Assembly (NCBI RefSeq): GCF_002902985.1
Contig: NZ_CP026167.1
Coordinates: 4,154,001-4,218,000 of the forward strand
Source of the DNA: Leclercia sp. LSNIH1
GTDB lineage: Bacteria > Pseudomonadota > Gammaproteobacteria > Enterobacterales > Enterobacteriaceae
Direction: 5' to 3'
DNA length: 64,000 nucleotides
The notes under the pieces are model-generated. The model saw only the letters and a list, made by a program, of their open reading frames with translations, ran no database searches and was not told the origin of the DNA. The position numbers were made by a program, and so were the translations under genes. Of this stretch, positions 48,038 through 58,346 are shown in pieces (positions within the stretch are counted from its first letter, which is position 1; the number at the start of each line of letters is the position of its first letter).

Positions 48038-48343
48038 TTAACGGCGGGCGAGTAAAATACCCAACACCAGGCCGGCGGCGGCGCCTACGCCAATCCCCTG
48101 CCACGGCTTTTCACGGACATAATCATCCGCACGATAGACCGCTTTTTTGGCCTTGTAATAGTATTGATCGGACGCATGACCCACGCGCGTTTTCACATCA
48201 TGCAGAGCCTGCTCAGCACGCGCTTTTAGCTCAATGTATTTCTGATCGGCCGGATCGCCGGAAGAGCGTAAGACCTCCTCCAGGGTTTCACTCAGCAGGG
48301 TCAGATCGTCATCTACATGGTTATCCGATGATTGATAAGACAT
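48038..48343 (-). CDS. elaB: ElaB, tail-anchored ribosome-associated protein
   Basis: A 101-residue DUF883 protein. A long amphipathic N-terminal part (DDDLTLLSETLEEVLRSSGDPADQKYIELKARAEQALHDVKTRV) forms coiled helices; the C-terminus GIGVGAAAGLVLGILLARR is a single membrane anchor. In E. coli ElaB binds ribosomes at the inner membrane in stationary phase and under stress. I chose the ATG at 48343 with GGAGAA upstream, equal to the E. coli length. Confidence 0.94.
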   Translation of the reverse strand: MSYQSSDNHVDDDLTLLSETLEEVLRSSGDPADQKYIELKARAEQALHDVKTRVGHASDQYYYKAKKAVYRADDYVREKPWQGIGVGAAAGLVLGILLARR

Positions 48344-48405
48344 AGTGTTCTCCATGTGGTTGCATCAGTTCCGTAACTATAGACAATGCTTGACGATTCC
48401 GCCTG

Positions 48406-48867
48406 CTACGCTTGTTGTACCTCTTTCGCCATACCCACGTGCGGAATGCCATCTTCGTCGTAGATATCCGTCACCTGCACAAAGCCAAAACGGGCATAAA
48501 AAGTGTGCAGATGCGCCTGCGCCCCGAGGTATAACGCCTTGTCGGGCCAGTTATTTTCGCAGGAACGCAGCGCGTGCTCCATCAGGGCATAGCCCAGCTT
48601 CTCGCCCCGCACCTCGCGGCTGATAATCACGCGGCCAATCACAACGGGGGAGAAATCGTCGTCACTTTTCAGAATCCTCGCATACGCCACCAGCCGGTTA
48701 TCTTTCCAGCCGAGGATATGGCGGTTCTCCCCCACCAGGTCTTCGCCGTCAATGTCCTGATAGGGGCAGGTTTGCTCAACGACAAACACCTCACAGCGCA
48801 GTTGAAGTAAGGCGTAAAGCACAGGAACGGACAGCTCGCTATGGTGCAGATCTTGCCACTGGATCAT
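48406..48867 (-). CDS. elaA: GNAT acetyltransferase family protein ElaA
   Basis: A 153-residue GNAT-fold protein. The acetyl-CoA-binding motif A is VIGRVIISREVRGEKLGYALMEHAL; motif B includes LYLGAQAHLHTFYARFGF. Substrate unknown. It lies upstream of elaB on the same strand, 62 bp apart, and is divergent from rbn. Confidence 0.93.
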   Translation of the reverse strand: MIQWQDLHHSELSVPVLYALLQLRCEVFVVEQTCPYQDIDGEDLVGENRHILGWKDNRLVAYARILKSDDDFSPVVIGRVIISREVRGEKLGYALMEHALRSCENNWPDKALYLGAQAHLHTFYARFGFVQVTDIYDEDGIPHVGMAKEVQQA

Positions 48868-48940
48868 TGGGGTCTCCTTATCGTGAGGGGAGCCGTTATA
48901 CTAATGACTTTTCGTCCCCGGTGCAGAGGCTGAGTGCATT

Positions 48941-49858
48941 ATGGAGCTGTTTTTTTTAGGAACATCCGCTGGCGTACCGACCCGTACGCGCAACGTTACC
49001 TCAATTTTGCTGGATCTCCAGCACCCCACCCGCGGCGGGCTGTGGATGTTTGACTGCGGCGAAGGCACGCAGCACCAGCTGCTGCGCACCGCCGCGCATC
49101 CCGGCAAGCTGGATAAAATTTTCATCACTCACCTGCACGGCGATCACCTTTTTGGCCTGCCGGGGCTGCTCTGCAGCCGCTCGATGGCGGGCAATATCCA
49201 GCCGCTGACCATTTACGGCCCGCCCGGTATCCGGGAGTTTGTTGAAACCAGCCTGCGGATCAGCGGCTCGTGGACGGATTATCCCCTCGAGATTATTGAG
49301 ATCAAACCGGGCGTGGTGTTCAAAGATGATGCTTACACGGTAACCGCTGCGGCGCTCAATCACCCCGTGGAGTGTTACGGTTTTCGCATTGAAGAGCGGG
49401 ATAAACCCGGCGCGCTGGACGGTGCCGCGCTGATTGCCGCGGGAGTGCCCTTCGGCCCGCTGTTTCAGCAGCTAAAACGCGGCGAAAGCGTCACCCTGGA
49501 AGATGGCCGGACCATCAACGGTGCGGCGTATCTCTCCCCGCCCCGTCCGGGTAAGAAGCTGGCCCTCTTCGGGGATACCGCCCCCTGCGACAACGCCCTT
49601 GCGCTGGCTCAGGGCGTCGATCTGCTGGTGCATGAGGCCACGCTGGAGGTAGCGATGGAGGAGAAAGCCAATAGCCGCGGCCACAGCTCCACGCATCAGG
49701 CGGCCAGGCTTGCCCGCGACGCGCAGGTAAAAAAACTGATCGTCACCCACGTCAGCTCCCGTTACGACGCCGAAGGCTGCGCCATGCTGCTGGCGGAGTG
49801 TTGCGCCATCTTTGCTGCCAGCGAGCTGGCAGAAGATTTTGCTACCGTGCGCGTTTAA
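48941..49858 (+). CDS. rbn: Ribonuclease BN / RNase Z
   Basis: A 305-residue metallo-beta-lactamase-fold nuclease that trims tRNA 3' ends. The N-terminus [21 protein letters not shown] and zinc motif [15 protein letters not shown] are diagnostic; later metal ligands lie in [17 protein letters not shown] and [24 protein letters not shown]. Homologue of E. coli elaC/rbn. Monocistronic. Confidence 0.96.
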   Translation: MELFFLGTSAGVPTRTRNVTSILLDLQHPTRGGLWMFDCGEGTQHQLLRTAAHPGKLDKIFITHLHGDHLFGLPGLLCSRSMAGNIQPLTIYGPPGIREFVETSLRISGSWTDYPLEIIEIKPGVVFKDDAYTVTAAALNHPVECYGFRIEERDKPGALDGAALIAAGVPFGPLFQQLKRGESVTLEDGRTINGAAYLSPPRPGKKLALFGDTAPCDNALALAQGVDLLVHEATLEVAMEEKANSRGHSSTHQAARLARDAQVKKLIVTHVSSRYDAEGCAMLLAECCAIFAASELAEDFATVRV

Positions 49859-49861
49859 TGC

Positions 49862-49888
49862 TCTGGTTTTCCCCGAAACTGCCGATAA
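49862..49888 (+). promoter_or_regulatory. Sigma-28 (FliA) promoter for cheV
   Basis: GCCGATAA at 49881-49888 is a perfect FliA -10. TCTGGTTT at 49862-49869 matches the -35 TAAAGTTT in 5 of 8 bases, with the exact 11-bp spacer. It lies 37 bp before the cheV ATG and would make cheV a class-3 flagellar gene. Confidence 0.8.
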
Positions 49889-49924
49889 CCCTATCAGGCC
49901 GGTATTTTTCACTGAGGGGCAAAC

Positions 49925-50929
49925 ATGGATAACTTCCAGAAAGACATTGATGACAGGGCAAATCTTACTCTGTCGAACCGATTTGAGCTGCTGCTGTTTC
50001 GTCTTGGCCGCTCAATGAATGAAAACAAATCTGAGCTGTTCGGCATCAACGTCTTTAAGCTTCGCGAGATTGTGCCCATGCCCTCGTTCACCAAACCGGC
50101 GGGGATGAAGTCGCCCCTGATGGGTATGGTTAATATTCGCGATCAGGTGATCCCGGTTATCGACCTGGCCGCGGTGGCAGGCTGCAAGCCAACGACGGGG
50201 CTGAACATTTTGCTGATCACCGAGTATGCCCGTAGCGTCCAGGCGTTTGCCGTGGAGTCGGTCGAAAATATCATGCGCCTGGACTGGAAGCAGGTGCATG
50301 CGGCGGAAACCGCGGTCAGCGGACGCTATATCACCAGTATCGCCTGTCTGGATGAGAAGACGGATACCAACGATCTGGCGATGGTGCTGGACGTTGAGCA
50401 GATCCTCTATGACATCACTCCGGCTAACCACGACCTGCATGCTACCGATCTGAAAATCACCAAATTCAATATCAAGCCGGGTGCGGTGGCGATTGTGGCA
50501 GAAGACTCCAAAGTGGCGCGCTCAATGCTGGAAAAAGGGCTGCAGGCGATGCAGATCCCGGCGCAGCTGCATATCACCGGCAAAGAGGCCTGGGAGAAGA
50601 TCGGCGTGCTGGCCGCGCAGGCCCAGGCGGAAGGGGTGCCCATTACCGATAAGATCTCGCTGGTGCTGACCGACCTTGAGATGCCGGAGATGGATGGCTT
50701 TACCCTGACGCGCAAAATCAAAACCGACGCCATCCTGAAGGATATTCCGGTGGTGATCCACTCTTCCCTGTCCGGTAACGCCAACGAAGATCATATCCGC
50801 AAGGTGAAAGCCGATGGATACGTGGCGAAGTTCGAGCTGAACGAGCTGTCATCGGTGATTGAAGAGGTGCTGGAGCGCGCCAACAAGAAAATCGACGGGC
50901 CGCTGATTAGCCGTAAGCAGCTGGCTTAA
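49925..50929 (+). CDS. cheV: Chemotaxis coupling protein CheV
   Basis: A 334-residue protein: a CheW-like domain (about 20-170; NRFELLLFRLGR, LFGINVFKLREIV, GMVNIRDQVIPVIDL, VLDVEQILYDI), then a receiver domain (about 185-310) with the phospho-site Asp in LVLTDLEMPEMDGF and KxE-type AKFEL replacing the usual KP. CheV couples receptors to CheA and adapts the signal when phosphorylated. E. coli lacks cheV; Salmonella has it. The FliA promoter upstream supports a flagellated organism. Followed by a REP pair and terminator. Confidence 0.95.
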   Translation: MDNFQKDIDDRANLTLSNRFELLLFRLGRSMNENKSELFGINVFKLREIVPMPSFTKPAGMKSPLMGMVNIRDQVIPVIDLAAVAGCKPTTGLNILLITEYARSVQAFAVESVENIMRLDWKQVHAAETAVSGRYITSIACLDEKTDTNDLAMVLDVEQILYDITPANHDLHATDLKITKFNIKPGAVAIVAEDSKVARSMLEKGLQAMQIPAQLHITGKEAWEKIGVLAAQAQAEGVPITDKISLVLTDLEMPEMDGFTLTRKIKTDAILKDIPVVIHSSLSGNANEDHIRKVKADGYVAKFELNELSSVIEEVLERANKKIDGPLISRKQLA

Positions 50930-50996
50930 GCCCGGCGGCGCTTCGCTTGCACGGGCCTACGGTTTTGTAGGCCGGGTAAGCGCAGCGACACCCGGC
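50930..50996. repeat. Inverted REP pair after cheV
   Basis: Units at 50930-50956 and 50971-50996, with the same unit A as in the rcsB/rcsC pair (GCCCGGCGGCGCTTCGCTTG...). Directly after the cheV stop codon. Confidence 0.85.
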
Positions 50997-51000
50997 AATA

Positions 51001-51030
51001 AAAAAACCCGCCGAAGCGGGTTTTTTTTTC
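51001..51030. terminator. Bidirectional terminator of cheV and nuoN
   Basis: Hairpin AAACCCGC/GCGGGTTT with loop CGAA, long A and T tracts on the two sides. Ends the nuo operon on the minus strand. Confidence 0.93.
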
Positions 51031-51038
51031 TGCCGTTT

Positions 51039-52496
51039 TTACATCAGCGGCATCGCATGCTGCACGATGGTGATCAGCGGCTGCGGATAGATACCGAAGA
51101 TCAGCACCAGCAGCGCGGAGATGAGCACCACAATACCGCCGGCGCTGTACTGCCAGTTGCCTGGCGCATCGCGGTTGAGCTGCTGAGGCGCACTCAGGTA
51201 GAGGCTCACGGCAACGCGCAGGTAGTAGTAGAGACCAATCGCGGAGCCGATAACGACACCCGCCGTCAGCCACCACAGACCGGCCTGCACACCCACTGCC
51301 AGCACATAGAACTTCCCGATAAAGCCGAGCGTCATCGGGATACCTGCCAGCGAGAGCATCATCACGGTCATCACCGCGGAGAGGATCGGACGGTGCCAGA
51401 ACAGACCACGGTAGGAGAAGAGCGAGTCGGCATCCGGGCCACGGTACGGGCTGGACATCAGGCTCACCACGCCGAAGGCGCCGAGGCTGCTGAACAGGTA
51501 ACCGGCCAGGTAGACACCCACGGTCTCCATGGACATCTGACCGCTCTGCAGGGCAATCAGCGCCACCATCAGATAGCCGAGGTGGGAGATGGAGGAGTAA
51601 CCGAGCAGACGCTTGATGTTGGTCTGGCTCAGCGCCATCAGGTTACCGAAGATGATGGAGACAAAGGCGATCACGCCCAGCACTACGCGAACCGCTTCGC
51701 TGTCACCCACCGGGGCGTAGAGGAACAGACGCATCACCACCCCGAAGATAGCGATCTTGCTCGCCGTCGCCAGGAAGGTGGATACCGGCGCTGGCGCACC
51801 CTGGTAGACGTCTGGCGTCCACAGGTGGAACGGCACCAGAGAGAGTTTAAAGCCGAGGCCAACAATCATCATGCCCAGACCCGCCAGCAGCAGCGGCTCA
51901 TGCAGCATGCCGTCGCCGAGGCTCTTGCCGAGCGCTTCAAATGAGAGGTTACCGGACTGAGCGTAGAGCAGCGCAATACCAAACAGCAGGAAGGACGAAG
52001 CAGCAGCAGACAGGATCGTATACTTGATACTCGCTTCCAGAGAGCGCTTCTGGCGGAAGGCATAACCAATCAGGCCGAACAGCGGCAGCGAGATCAGCTC
52101 AATACCGAGGAACAGCGCCGCCAGATGGTTGGCATTCGCCAGCAGAATGCCGCCCAGGGCCGCAATCAGAACCAGCAGGTAAAACTCTTCTCTGTTGTCG
52201 TTGTACCCTTCCAGCCACGGGTAGGCAAAGGTGCAGGTCGCCAGACTGGCTAACAGCACCAGCCCGGTGTAGAGCATGGCGAAGCCATCAACGCGCATCA
52301 GCGGCGTGACGTCCATCGCCCCCGCCTGGCCAACAAACCAGAGGGAGACTAACGCAGCGTTCAGACCCAGAACCGCCAGCGTGGCATTCAGGAAGTGATT
52401 GCGTCGCCACGCAATGGAGAGCATCACAACCACCACCGTCAATCCGACGATCAGCAGCGGTAGCAGCGCAATCAGTTGTTGTGGAGTTATTGTCAT
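51039..52496 (-). CDS. nuoN: NADH-quinone oxidoreductase subunit N
   Basis: A 485-residue antiporter-like membrane subunit of complex I, about 14 helices. Key proton-path residues: Glu in [10 protein letters not shown] (TM5), Lys in lysine-containing [20 protein letters not shown], and the C-terminal half lysine near helix 12. One of the three Mrp-type proton pumps with NuoL and NuoM. Last gene of the nuo operon; 6 bp from nuoM, then the operon terminator. Confidence 0.96.
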   Translation of the reverse strand: MTITPQQLIALLPLLIVGLTVVVVMLSIAWRRNHFLNATLAVLGLNAALVSLWFVGQAGAMDVTPLMRVDGFAMLYTGLVLLASLATCTFAYPWLEGYNDNREEFYLLVLIAALGGILLANANHLAALFLGIELISLPLFGLIGYAFRQKRSLEASIKYTILSAAASSFLLFGIALLYAQSGNLSFEALGKSLGDGMLHEPLLLAGLGMMIVGLGFKLSLVPFHLWTPDVYQGAPAPVSTFLATASKIAIFGVVMRLFLYAPVGDSEAVRVVLGVIAFVSIIFGNLMALSQTNIKRLLGYSSISHLGYLMVALIALQSGQMSMETVGVYLAGYLFSSLGAFGVVSLMSSPYRGPDADSLFSYRGLFWHRPILSAVMTVMMLSLAGIPMTLGFIGKFYVLAVGVQAGLWWLTAGVVIGSAIGLYYYLRVAVSLYLSAPQQLNRDAPGNWQYSAGGIVVLISALLVLIFGIYPQPLITIVQHAMPLM

Positions 52497-52502
52497 GGCG
52501 AT

Positions 52503-54032
52503 TTACGGCCTTGTAGTAGAAGCAGAATTAACAAACCACTGCTGGATATTACCCATCGCGGAGTGCGAGGTATCCAGAATCGGCTGCGGGAAGAAGCCCA
52601 GCAGCACCAGCAGTACGACCAGCAGCAGGATGATGAACAGCTCGCGCAGCGACATCCCCGGCAGTTCTTTGGCAGCGATCTCACTCTTCGCTTTACCGAA
52701 GTAAGCGCGGTGCAGCATCGCCAGCGAGTAAACGGAGGCGAACACCAGACCGAAGGTGGAGATGACGGTGATCGTCGGTACCACCTTGAAGCTGCCGAAC
52801 AGGATCATAAATTCGCCAACGAAGTTACCGGTCCCCGGCATCCCCAGCGTGGCAACCGCGAAGAACATCGACATCGCTGGCAGCCACTTAATTTTGCTCC
52901 ACAGACCACCCATCTGACGCATGTCACGGGTGTGCAGACGTTCGTACAGCTGACCACACAGGATGAAGAGACCGGCTGCGGAGAGACCGTGGGCAATCAT
53001 CTGGATCACCGCGCCCTGGTAGGCCAGCTGGCTGCCGGTGTAGATAGCAATCAGCACGAAGCCCATGTGGGAAACGGAGGTGTAGGCAATCAGACGCTTG
53101 ATGTCGTACTGCGTGAAGGCCATCCAGGCACCGTAGAAGATACCGATCACACCGAGCCACATGGCAATCGGCGCAAACTCTGCGGAGGCATTCGGGAACA
53201 GCGGCAGCGCGAAACGCAGCAGACCGTAGGCCGCGGTTTTCAGCAGGATACCCGCCAGGTCAACGGAACCCGCCGTTGGTGCCTGGGAGTGCGCATCTGG
53301 CAGCCAGCCGTGCAGCGGCACCACCGGCATCTTCACCGCAAACGCAATGAAGAAGCCCAGCATCAGCAGGTATTCTACGCCGTGGGACATTGGGGTCTTC
53401 AGCAGGTCCTGATAGTTGAAGGTCCAGACGCCGGTCGCGTTGTAGTGCACGAAGACCAGCGCCAGGATGGCAATCAACATCACCAGACCACTCGCCTGGG
53501 TATAGATGAAGAACTTGGTGGCCGCCGTGATACGCGTTTTACCGTCGGATGCCTTATGGCCCCACAGCGCGATCAGGAAGTACATCGGCACCAGCATCAT
53601 CTCCCAGAAGAAGAAGAAGAGGAACATGTCGATGGCAAGGAACACGCCGATCACGCCGCCCAGGATCCACATCAGGTTCAGGTGGAAGAAGCCCTGGTAT
53701 TTTTCGATTTCTCGCCAGGAGCAAAGCACCGCCAGAACGCCGAGCAGACCGGTCAGCACCACCATCAGCAGCGACAGACCATCAATCGCCAGATGGATGG
53801 TGATACCGAAACGCGGGATCCACGGCAGAATAAATTCAGACTGCCACTGCGGAATGCCCGCAGACTGGGTCAGTGAATAGCCGCCCTGCAACCAGAGTTG
53901 CAGACCGAGCGCGAGCGTCAATCCCATGGTGATCAGCGCAATCCAGCGCGGCATCTTCACGCCAAAGCGTTCGGTCTGCCAGCACAGGAACCCACCGATA
54001 AAGGGAATTAATATTAGCCAGGGTAGTAACAT
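52503..54032 (-). CDS. nuoM: NADH-quinone oxidoreductase subunit M
   Basis: A 509-residue proton-pumping subunit. It includes FFFFWEMMLVPMYFLIALWG (TM5 Glu), AFAVKMPVVPLHGWLPDAHSQAP (TM7 Lys), and YTSVSHMGFVLIAI. I took the ATG at 54032, which gives the E. coli length with AAGGA about 13 nt upstream; an ATG four codons earlier abuts that site and is less likely. Confidence 0.95.
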   Translation of the reverse strand: MLLPWLILIPFIGGFLCWQTERFGVKMPRWIALITMGLTLALGLQLWLQGGYSLTQSAGIPQWQSEFILPWIPRFGITIHLAIDGLSLLMVVLTGLLGVLAVLCSWREIEKYQGFFHLNLMWILGGVIGVFLAIDMFLFFFFWEMMLVPMYFLIALWGHKASDGKTRITAATKFFIYTQASGLVMLIAILALVFVHYNATGVWTFNYQDLLKTPMSHGVEYLLMLGFFIAFAVKMPVVPLHGWLPDAHSQAPTAGSVDLAGILLKTAAYGLLRFALPLFPNASAEFAPIAMWLGVIGIFYGAWMAFTQYDIKRLIAYTSVSHMGFVLIAIYTGSQLAYQGAVIQMIAHGLSAAGLFILCGQLYERLHTRDMRQMGGLWSKIKWLPAMSMFFAVATLGMPGTGNFVGEFMILFGSFKVVPTITVISTFGLVFASVYSLAMLHRAYFGKAKSEIAAKELPGMSLRELFIILLLVVLLVLLGFFPQPILDTSHSAMGNIQQWFVNSASTTRP

Positions 54033-54108
54033 GGCGATTTGCATTCCTTTTTAAGGCCCCCAGAAGGGGCCTGATTTTCAACGAATTCGAATAAAATTCA
54101 CTTAACGA

Positions 54109-55950
54109 TCAACGCAATACCATCAGCAGCGCCAGCACCACAACCGCGCCGATGCTCATGGACGCTACATACCAGCGCAGATACCCGTTCTCGCTGAACA
54201 GCAGGCCTTTACCTGCCAGGCGGGAAAGGATGGCCGGGATGTTCATTACCGCGTTCAGCGGATCGCGTTTGATAAGCCACGCAATGCCGAGGAACGGTTT
54301 CACGAAGATCATGTCGTACAGCCAGTCGAAGCCCCACGCGTTATACCACCAGGTGCCCAGCAGACGGCCCGGCGCACTGTTGGCAACCGAGGTGACCAGG
54401 GTACGTTTGCCCAGCCACAGCCATGCCGCAATCAGGATACCCGTGATAGCGACCACACCGGAGGTGATTTCAAGCGTCAGAACGCGACCGTGCTCAAGCT
54501 CGGTGGTGTCTGGCAGTACGCCCTGCAGCGGTGGCACAATCATCGCGCCAACGAAGGTGGAGAGTACCAGCAGCACAATCAGCGGCAGGTGGTGGGTAAT
54601 CCCCTTCCCTGCGTGAGCGTGAATTTGTTCTTTACCGTGGAAGACGATGAAAATCATACGGAAGGTATACAGGGAGGTCATAAACGCACCGACCAGACCC
54701 GCAACCATCAGATTGATATGCCCGTTCGCCATGGCCCCCGCCAGGATTTCGTCCTTACTGAAGAAGCCCGCGGTGATCAGCGGCAGTGCCGCCAGCGCCG
54801 CGCCGCCCACCAGGAAGCAGACGTAAACCAACGGGATGGACTTACGCAGTCCGCCCATTTTGAAGATGTTCTGCTCGTGGTGGCAGGCCAGGATCACCGA
54901 ACCGGACGAGAGGAACAGCAGCGCTTTGAAGAACGCGTGCGTCATCAGGTGGAAAATAGCCGCGTCCCACGCCTGTACGCCCAGCGCCAGGAACATGTAA
55001 CCGATCTGGCTCATGGTGGAGTAAGCGAGAACGCGTTTGATGTCGGTCTGGACCAGCGCGGCAAAGCCTGCCAGCACCAGCGTCACCGCACCGACGATAC
55101 CCACCAGATGCAGAATTTCCGGAGTCATCAGGAACAGGCCATGGGTACGCGCAATCAGGTAAACACCGGCGGTCACCATGGTGGCGGCGTGGATCAGCGC
55201 GGAGACAGGGGTTGGACCCGCCATCGCGTCGGCAAGCCAGGTCTGCAACGGCAGCTGTGCAGATTTACCCACAGCGCCACCCAGCAGCATCAGGGTTGCC
55301 CACCACAGCATATTGTTGCCGGCTTCGAAGTGCGCCGGTGCCAGTTCCACCATCTCGCGGAAGTTCAGCGTGCCCAGCTCGTTGTAGAGAATGAACAGCG
55401 CGAAGGCGAGGAAGACGTCACCCACACGGGTCACAACGAACGCTTTCATGGCCGCTGCGCCATTCTTCGGATCGGTGTAGTAGAACCCGATCAGCAGGTA
55501 AGAGCAGAGACCCACCCCTTCCCAGCCGAGGTACATCAGCAGCAGGTTATCCGCCAGCACCAGTACCACCATGCTGGCGATAAACAGGTTGGTGTAGGCG
55601 AAGAAGCGGGAGTAACCCTCTTCACCGCGCATATACCAGGAGGCGAACATATGGATCAGGAAGCCGACACCGGTGACCACGGAGAGCATGGTCAGAGAGA
55701 GGCCATCCAGCACCAGATTAAAACCGATGTTGAAATCACCCACCGACATCCAGGTCCAGAGTGGAACGCTGGAAGCCTGACGTCCGTTATTAAAGAAGTC
55801 GATCCCCGCATACGCTGTGACCAGTGCGGCCAGGCCCACAGAGCCCATGCCGATGGTCGCAGAGAGATTCTCAGACCAGCGGCCGCGTGAGAACGACAGC
55901 AGCAGGAAGCCAATCAGCGGAAAAATAATGGTTAAGGCAAGCATGTTCAT
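54109..55950 (-). CDS. nuoL: NADH-quinone oxidoreductase subunit L
   Basis: A 613-residue subunit, the largest Mrp-type pump, with the long lateral helix spanning NuoM and NuoN near its C-terminus. Diagnostic: [25 protein letters not shown] (TM5 Glu), [31 protein letters not shown] (TM7 Lys), [17 protein letters not shown]. Overlaps nuoK by 4 nt; 76 bp lies between it and nuoM, a gap usual for this operon. Confidence 0.96.
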   Translation of the reverse strand: MNMLALTIIFPLIGFLLLSFSRGRWSENLSATIGMGSVGLAALVTAYAGIDFFNNGRQASSVPLWTWMSVGDFNIGFNLVLDGLSLTMLSVVTGVGFLIHMFASWYMRGEEGYSRFFAYTNLFIASMVVLVLADNLLLMYLGWEGVGLCSYLLIGFYYTDPKNGAAAMKAFVVTRVGDVFLAFALFILYNELGTLNFREMVELAPAHFEAGNNMLWWATLMLLGGAVGKSAQLPLQTWLADAMAGPTPVSALIHAATMVTAGVYLIARTHGLFLMTPEILHLVGIVGAVTLVLAGFAALVQTDIKRVLAYSTMSQIGYMFLALGVQAWDAAIFHLMTHAFFKALLFLSSGSVILACHHEQNIFKMGGLRKSIPLVYVCFLVGGAALAALPLITAGFFSKDEILAGAMANGHINLMVAGLVGAFMTSLYTFRMIFIVFHGKEQIHAHAGKGITHHLPLIVLLVLSTFVGAMIVPPLQGVLPDTTELEHGRVLTLEITSGVVAITGILIAAWLWLGKRTLVTSVANSAPGRLLGTWWYNAWGFDWLYDMIFVKPFLGIAWLIKRDPLNAVMNIPAILSRLAGKGLLFSENGYLRWYVASMSIGAVVVLALLMVLR

Positions 55951-56249
55951 CCACGCAACTCACTTACTGAATCGATGTTCAGGTTCTGGCGGCGACGATG
56001 GAGCTGCAGCAACAGCGCCAGGCCAATACTCGCTTCCGCAGCCGCGAGGCTGATAGCGAGAATGTACATCACCTGACCATCGGTCTGGCCCCAGTAGCTA
56101 CCGGCAACCACAAAGGCCAGCGCGGAAGCGTTGATCATGATCTCCAGGCCAATCAGCATAAACAGCAGATTGCGGCGGATAACCAGACCGGTTAAGCCCA
56201 GCACGAATAAAATCGCGGCGAGGATCAGTCCGTGTTGTAAAGGGATCAT
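55947..56249 (-). CDS. nuoK: NADH-quinone oxidoreductase subunit K
   Basis: A 100-residue three-helix subunit. The two conserved membrane glutamates are in [14 protein letters not shown] (E36) and [15 protein letters not shown] (E72). Part of the proton path next to NuoJ and NuoN. Overlaps nuoJ and nuoL by 4 nt each. Confidence 0.96.
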   Translation of the reverse strand: MIPLQHGLILAAILFVLGLTGLVIRRNLLFMLIGLEIMINASALAFVVAGSYWGQTDGQVMYILAISLAAAEASIGLALLLQLHRRRQNLNIDSVSELRG

Positions 56250-56800
56250 GCGTGATCCTCCGTTTTTCTTTTCGCGCTGTCGTCCTTACGGTTGCTCAGC
56301 ACTTCACCCATGCGCTCTTCGCGACCCACGTGGAAAGCAACGACCAGGCCTGCCAGCAGCAGCATCGAGGCCAGTTCCACCGCCAGTACGTATGGCCCAA
56401 ACAGGGTGACACCCACCGCTTTGGCGCTGATTGGCGTGCCGTCGATACCCTGGTCGTTCACACCCAGAATGGCGTAAACGATCACCGCCAGCATGATGGC
56501 CGACAGAATTGCCGGGCCAATCCACACCTGCGGTTGCAGCCACTGACGTTCCTGCTCGATCTCAGAGCCGCCCAGGTTCAGCATCATCACCACGAAGACG
56601 AACAGAACCATGATGGCCCCGGCGTAAACGATGATTTCAAGCGCACCGGCAAAGTGTGCGCCCAGCGCAAAGAACACCCCGGAAATAGCCAGCAGCGAAA
56701 TGATTAAATAGAGCAGCGCATGCACCGGGTTGGTGTGCGTAATCACTCGCAGCGTAGCCAGGATGGCGATCAGGCCACAGATATAAAAAGCGAATTCCAT
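56246..56800 (-). CDS. nuoJ: NADH-quinone oxidoreductase subunit J
   Basis: A 184-residue five-helix subunit. [34 protein letters not shown] is the conserved TM3 pi-bulge region used for coupling. The C-terminus is charged ([16 protein letters not shown]). Overlaps nuoK by 4 nt and follows nuoI by 11 bp. Confidence 0.96.
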   Translation of the reverse strand: MEFAFYICGLIAILATLRVITHTNPVHALLYLIISLLAISGVFFALGAHFAGALEIIVYAGAIMVLFVFVVMMLNLGGSEIEQERQWLQPQVWIGPAILSAIMLAVIVYAILGVNDQGIDGTPISAKAVGVTLFGPYVLAVELASMLLLAGLVVAFHVGREERMGEVLSNRKDDSAKRKTEDHA

Positions 56801-56811
56801 TGCCCCTCTCC

Positions 56812-57354
56812 TTACGGTAACAGGCTCTTGACGTCGATAGGCTTGGCTTCGTTCTCTGCTTCGCCCTTATCTTTGCCGTCGATTGCCATACCCGCCATCC
56901 GGTAGAAGTTATATTCCGGGTATTTGCCCGGACCGGAAATCAGCAGATCCTCTTTCTCGTACACCAGATCCTGACGTTTGAATTCACCCAGTTCGAAATC
57001 GGGGGTCAACTGAATCGCCGTGGTCGGGCACGCTTCTTCACACAGGCCGCAGAAGATGCAGCGTGAGAAGTTAATGCGGAAGAACTCAGGGTACCAGCGA
57101 CCGTCCACCGTCTCTGCTTTCTGCAGAGAGATACAGCCTACCGGACAGGCTACCGCACACAGGTTACAGGCAACGCAGCGCTCCGAACCGTCCGGATCGC
57201 GCGTCAGCACGATACGGCCACGGTAGCGCGGCGGCAGATATACCGGTTCTTCCGGATACATCCGGGTTTCGCGTTTAGAAAACGCGTGCAGGCCGATCAT
57301 CCAGATACTGCGTACCTGGGTGCCGAAACCTACCAATAATTCTTTTAAGGTCAT
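56812..57354 (-). CDS. nuoI: NADH-quinone oxidoreductase subunit I
   Basis: A 180-residue ferredoxin-like subunit carrying clusters N6a and N6b: [15 protein letters not shown] and [15 protein letters not shown]. It links NuoG/CD-side clusters to the quinone site. Start at 57354 ([13 protein letters not shown]) matches E. coli; an in-frame upstream ATG lies in nuoH. 14 bp from nuoH. Confidence 0.97.
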   Translation of the reverse strand: MTLKELLVGFGTQVRSIWMIGLHAFSKRETRMYPEEPVYLPPRYRGRIVLTRDPDGSERCVACNLCAVACPVGCISLQKAETVDGRWYPEFFRINFSRCIFCGLCEEACPTTAIQLTPDFELGEFKRQDLVYEKEDLLISGPGKYPEYNFYRMAGMAIDGKDKGEAENEAKPIDVKSLLP

Positions 57355-57368
57355 GATCTCAAAGCCCC

Positions 57369-58346
57369 TTATGGCTGCTGCCAAAGAATGACAGCCGCCG
57401 TTACCAACAAGTTGACGAGCGTCAGCGGCAGGCACACTTTCCAGCCGAAGGACATTACCTGGTCATAACGCGGACGTGGTAATGCAGCGCGAATCAAAAT
57501 GAACATCATCATGAAGAACGCGGTTTTCAGCGCGAACCAGATGAACGGCGGTAAGAACGGGCCATGCCAGCCACCAAAGAACAGCGTGACCATCAATGCG
57601 GAAATGGTGACGATACCGATGTACTCGCCCACGAAGAACAGACCGAACTTCATACCGGAATATTCAATGTGGTAACCGTCAGCCAGTTCCTGCTCGGCTT
57701 CTGGCTGGTCAAACGGGTGGCGGTGACACACTGCCACACCGGCGATAGCAAAGGTAACAAAACCAAAGAACTGCGGGATAACGTTCCAGATGTCGGCCTG
57801 GTTGTTGACGATGTCGGTCATGTTGAATGAACCGGCCTGCGCCACCACGCCCATCAGGGAGAGACCCAGGAACACTTCGTAGCTGAGCGTCTGCGCAGAC
57901 GCACGCATCGCACCCAGCAGGGAGTATTTGTTGTTACTGGACCAGCCTGCAAACAGTACCGCGTAAACCGCGAGACCTGCCATCATCAGGAGGAACAGAA
58001 TGCCGATGTTCAAATCAGCGACCACCCAGGTCGGGCTGACCGGAACGATAGCAAACGCCAGCAGCAGCGAGGTAAAGGCGATCATCGGTGCCAGAGTAAA
58101 GATCACGCGATCCGAGAAGCGCGGGATCCAGTCCTCTTTGAAGAACATCTTGATCATGTCCGCGACCAGCTGGAGTGAACCACCCCAGCCCACGCGGTTC
58201 GGTCCGTAACGGTTCTGGAACAGACCGAGCAGACGACGTTCACCAAAGCTCATGAACGCACCGCAGGTGACCACCACCAGCAGGATAACAACCGCTTTCA
58301 GGATGCTCAGCAGGATATCGATAAGATCCGGCGTTAACCAACTCAT
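57369..58346 (-). CDS. nuoH: NADH-quinone oxidoreductase subunit H
   Basis: A 325-residue eight-helix subunit forming the quinone cavity with NuoB and NuoD. Diagnostic: [85 protein letters not shown]. Overlaps nuoG by 4 nt. Confidence 0.96.
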   Translation of the reverse strand: MSWLTPDLIDILLSILKAVVILLVVVTCGAFMSFGERRLLGLFQNRYGPNRVGWGGSLQLVADMIKMFFKEDWIPRFSDRVIFTLAPMIAFTSLLLAFAIVPVSPTWVVADLNIGILFLLMMAGLAVYAVLFAGWSSNNKYSLLGAMRASAQTLSYEVFLGLSLMGVVAQAGSFNMTDIVNNQADIWNVIPQFFGFVTFAIAGVAVCHRHPFDQPEAEQELADGYHIEYSGMKFGLFFVGEYIGIVTISALMVTLFFGGWHGPFLPPFIWFALKTAFFMMMFILIRAALPRPRYDQVMSFGWKVCLPLTLVNLLVTAAVILWQQP

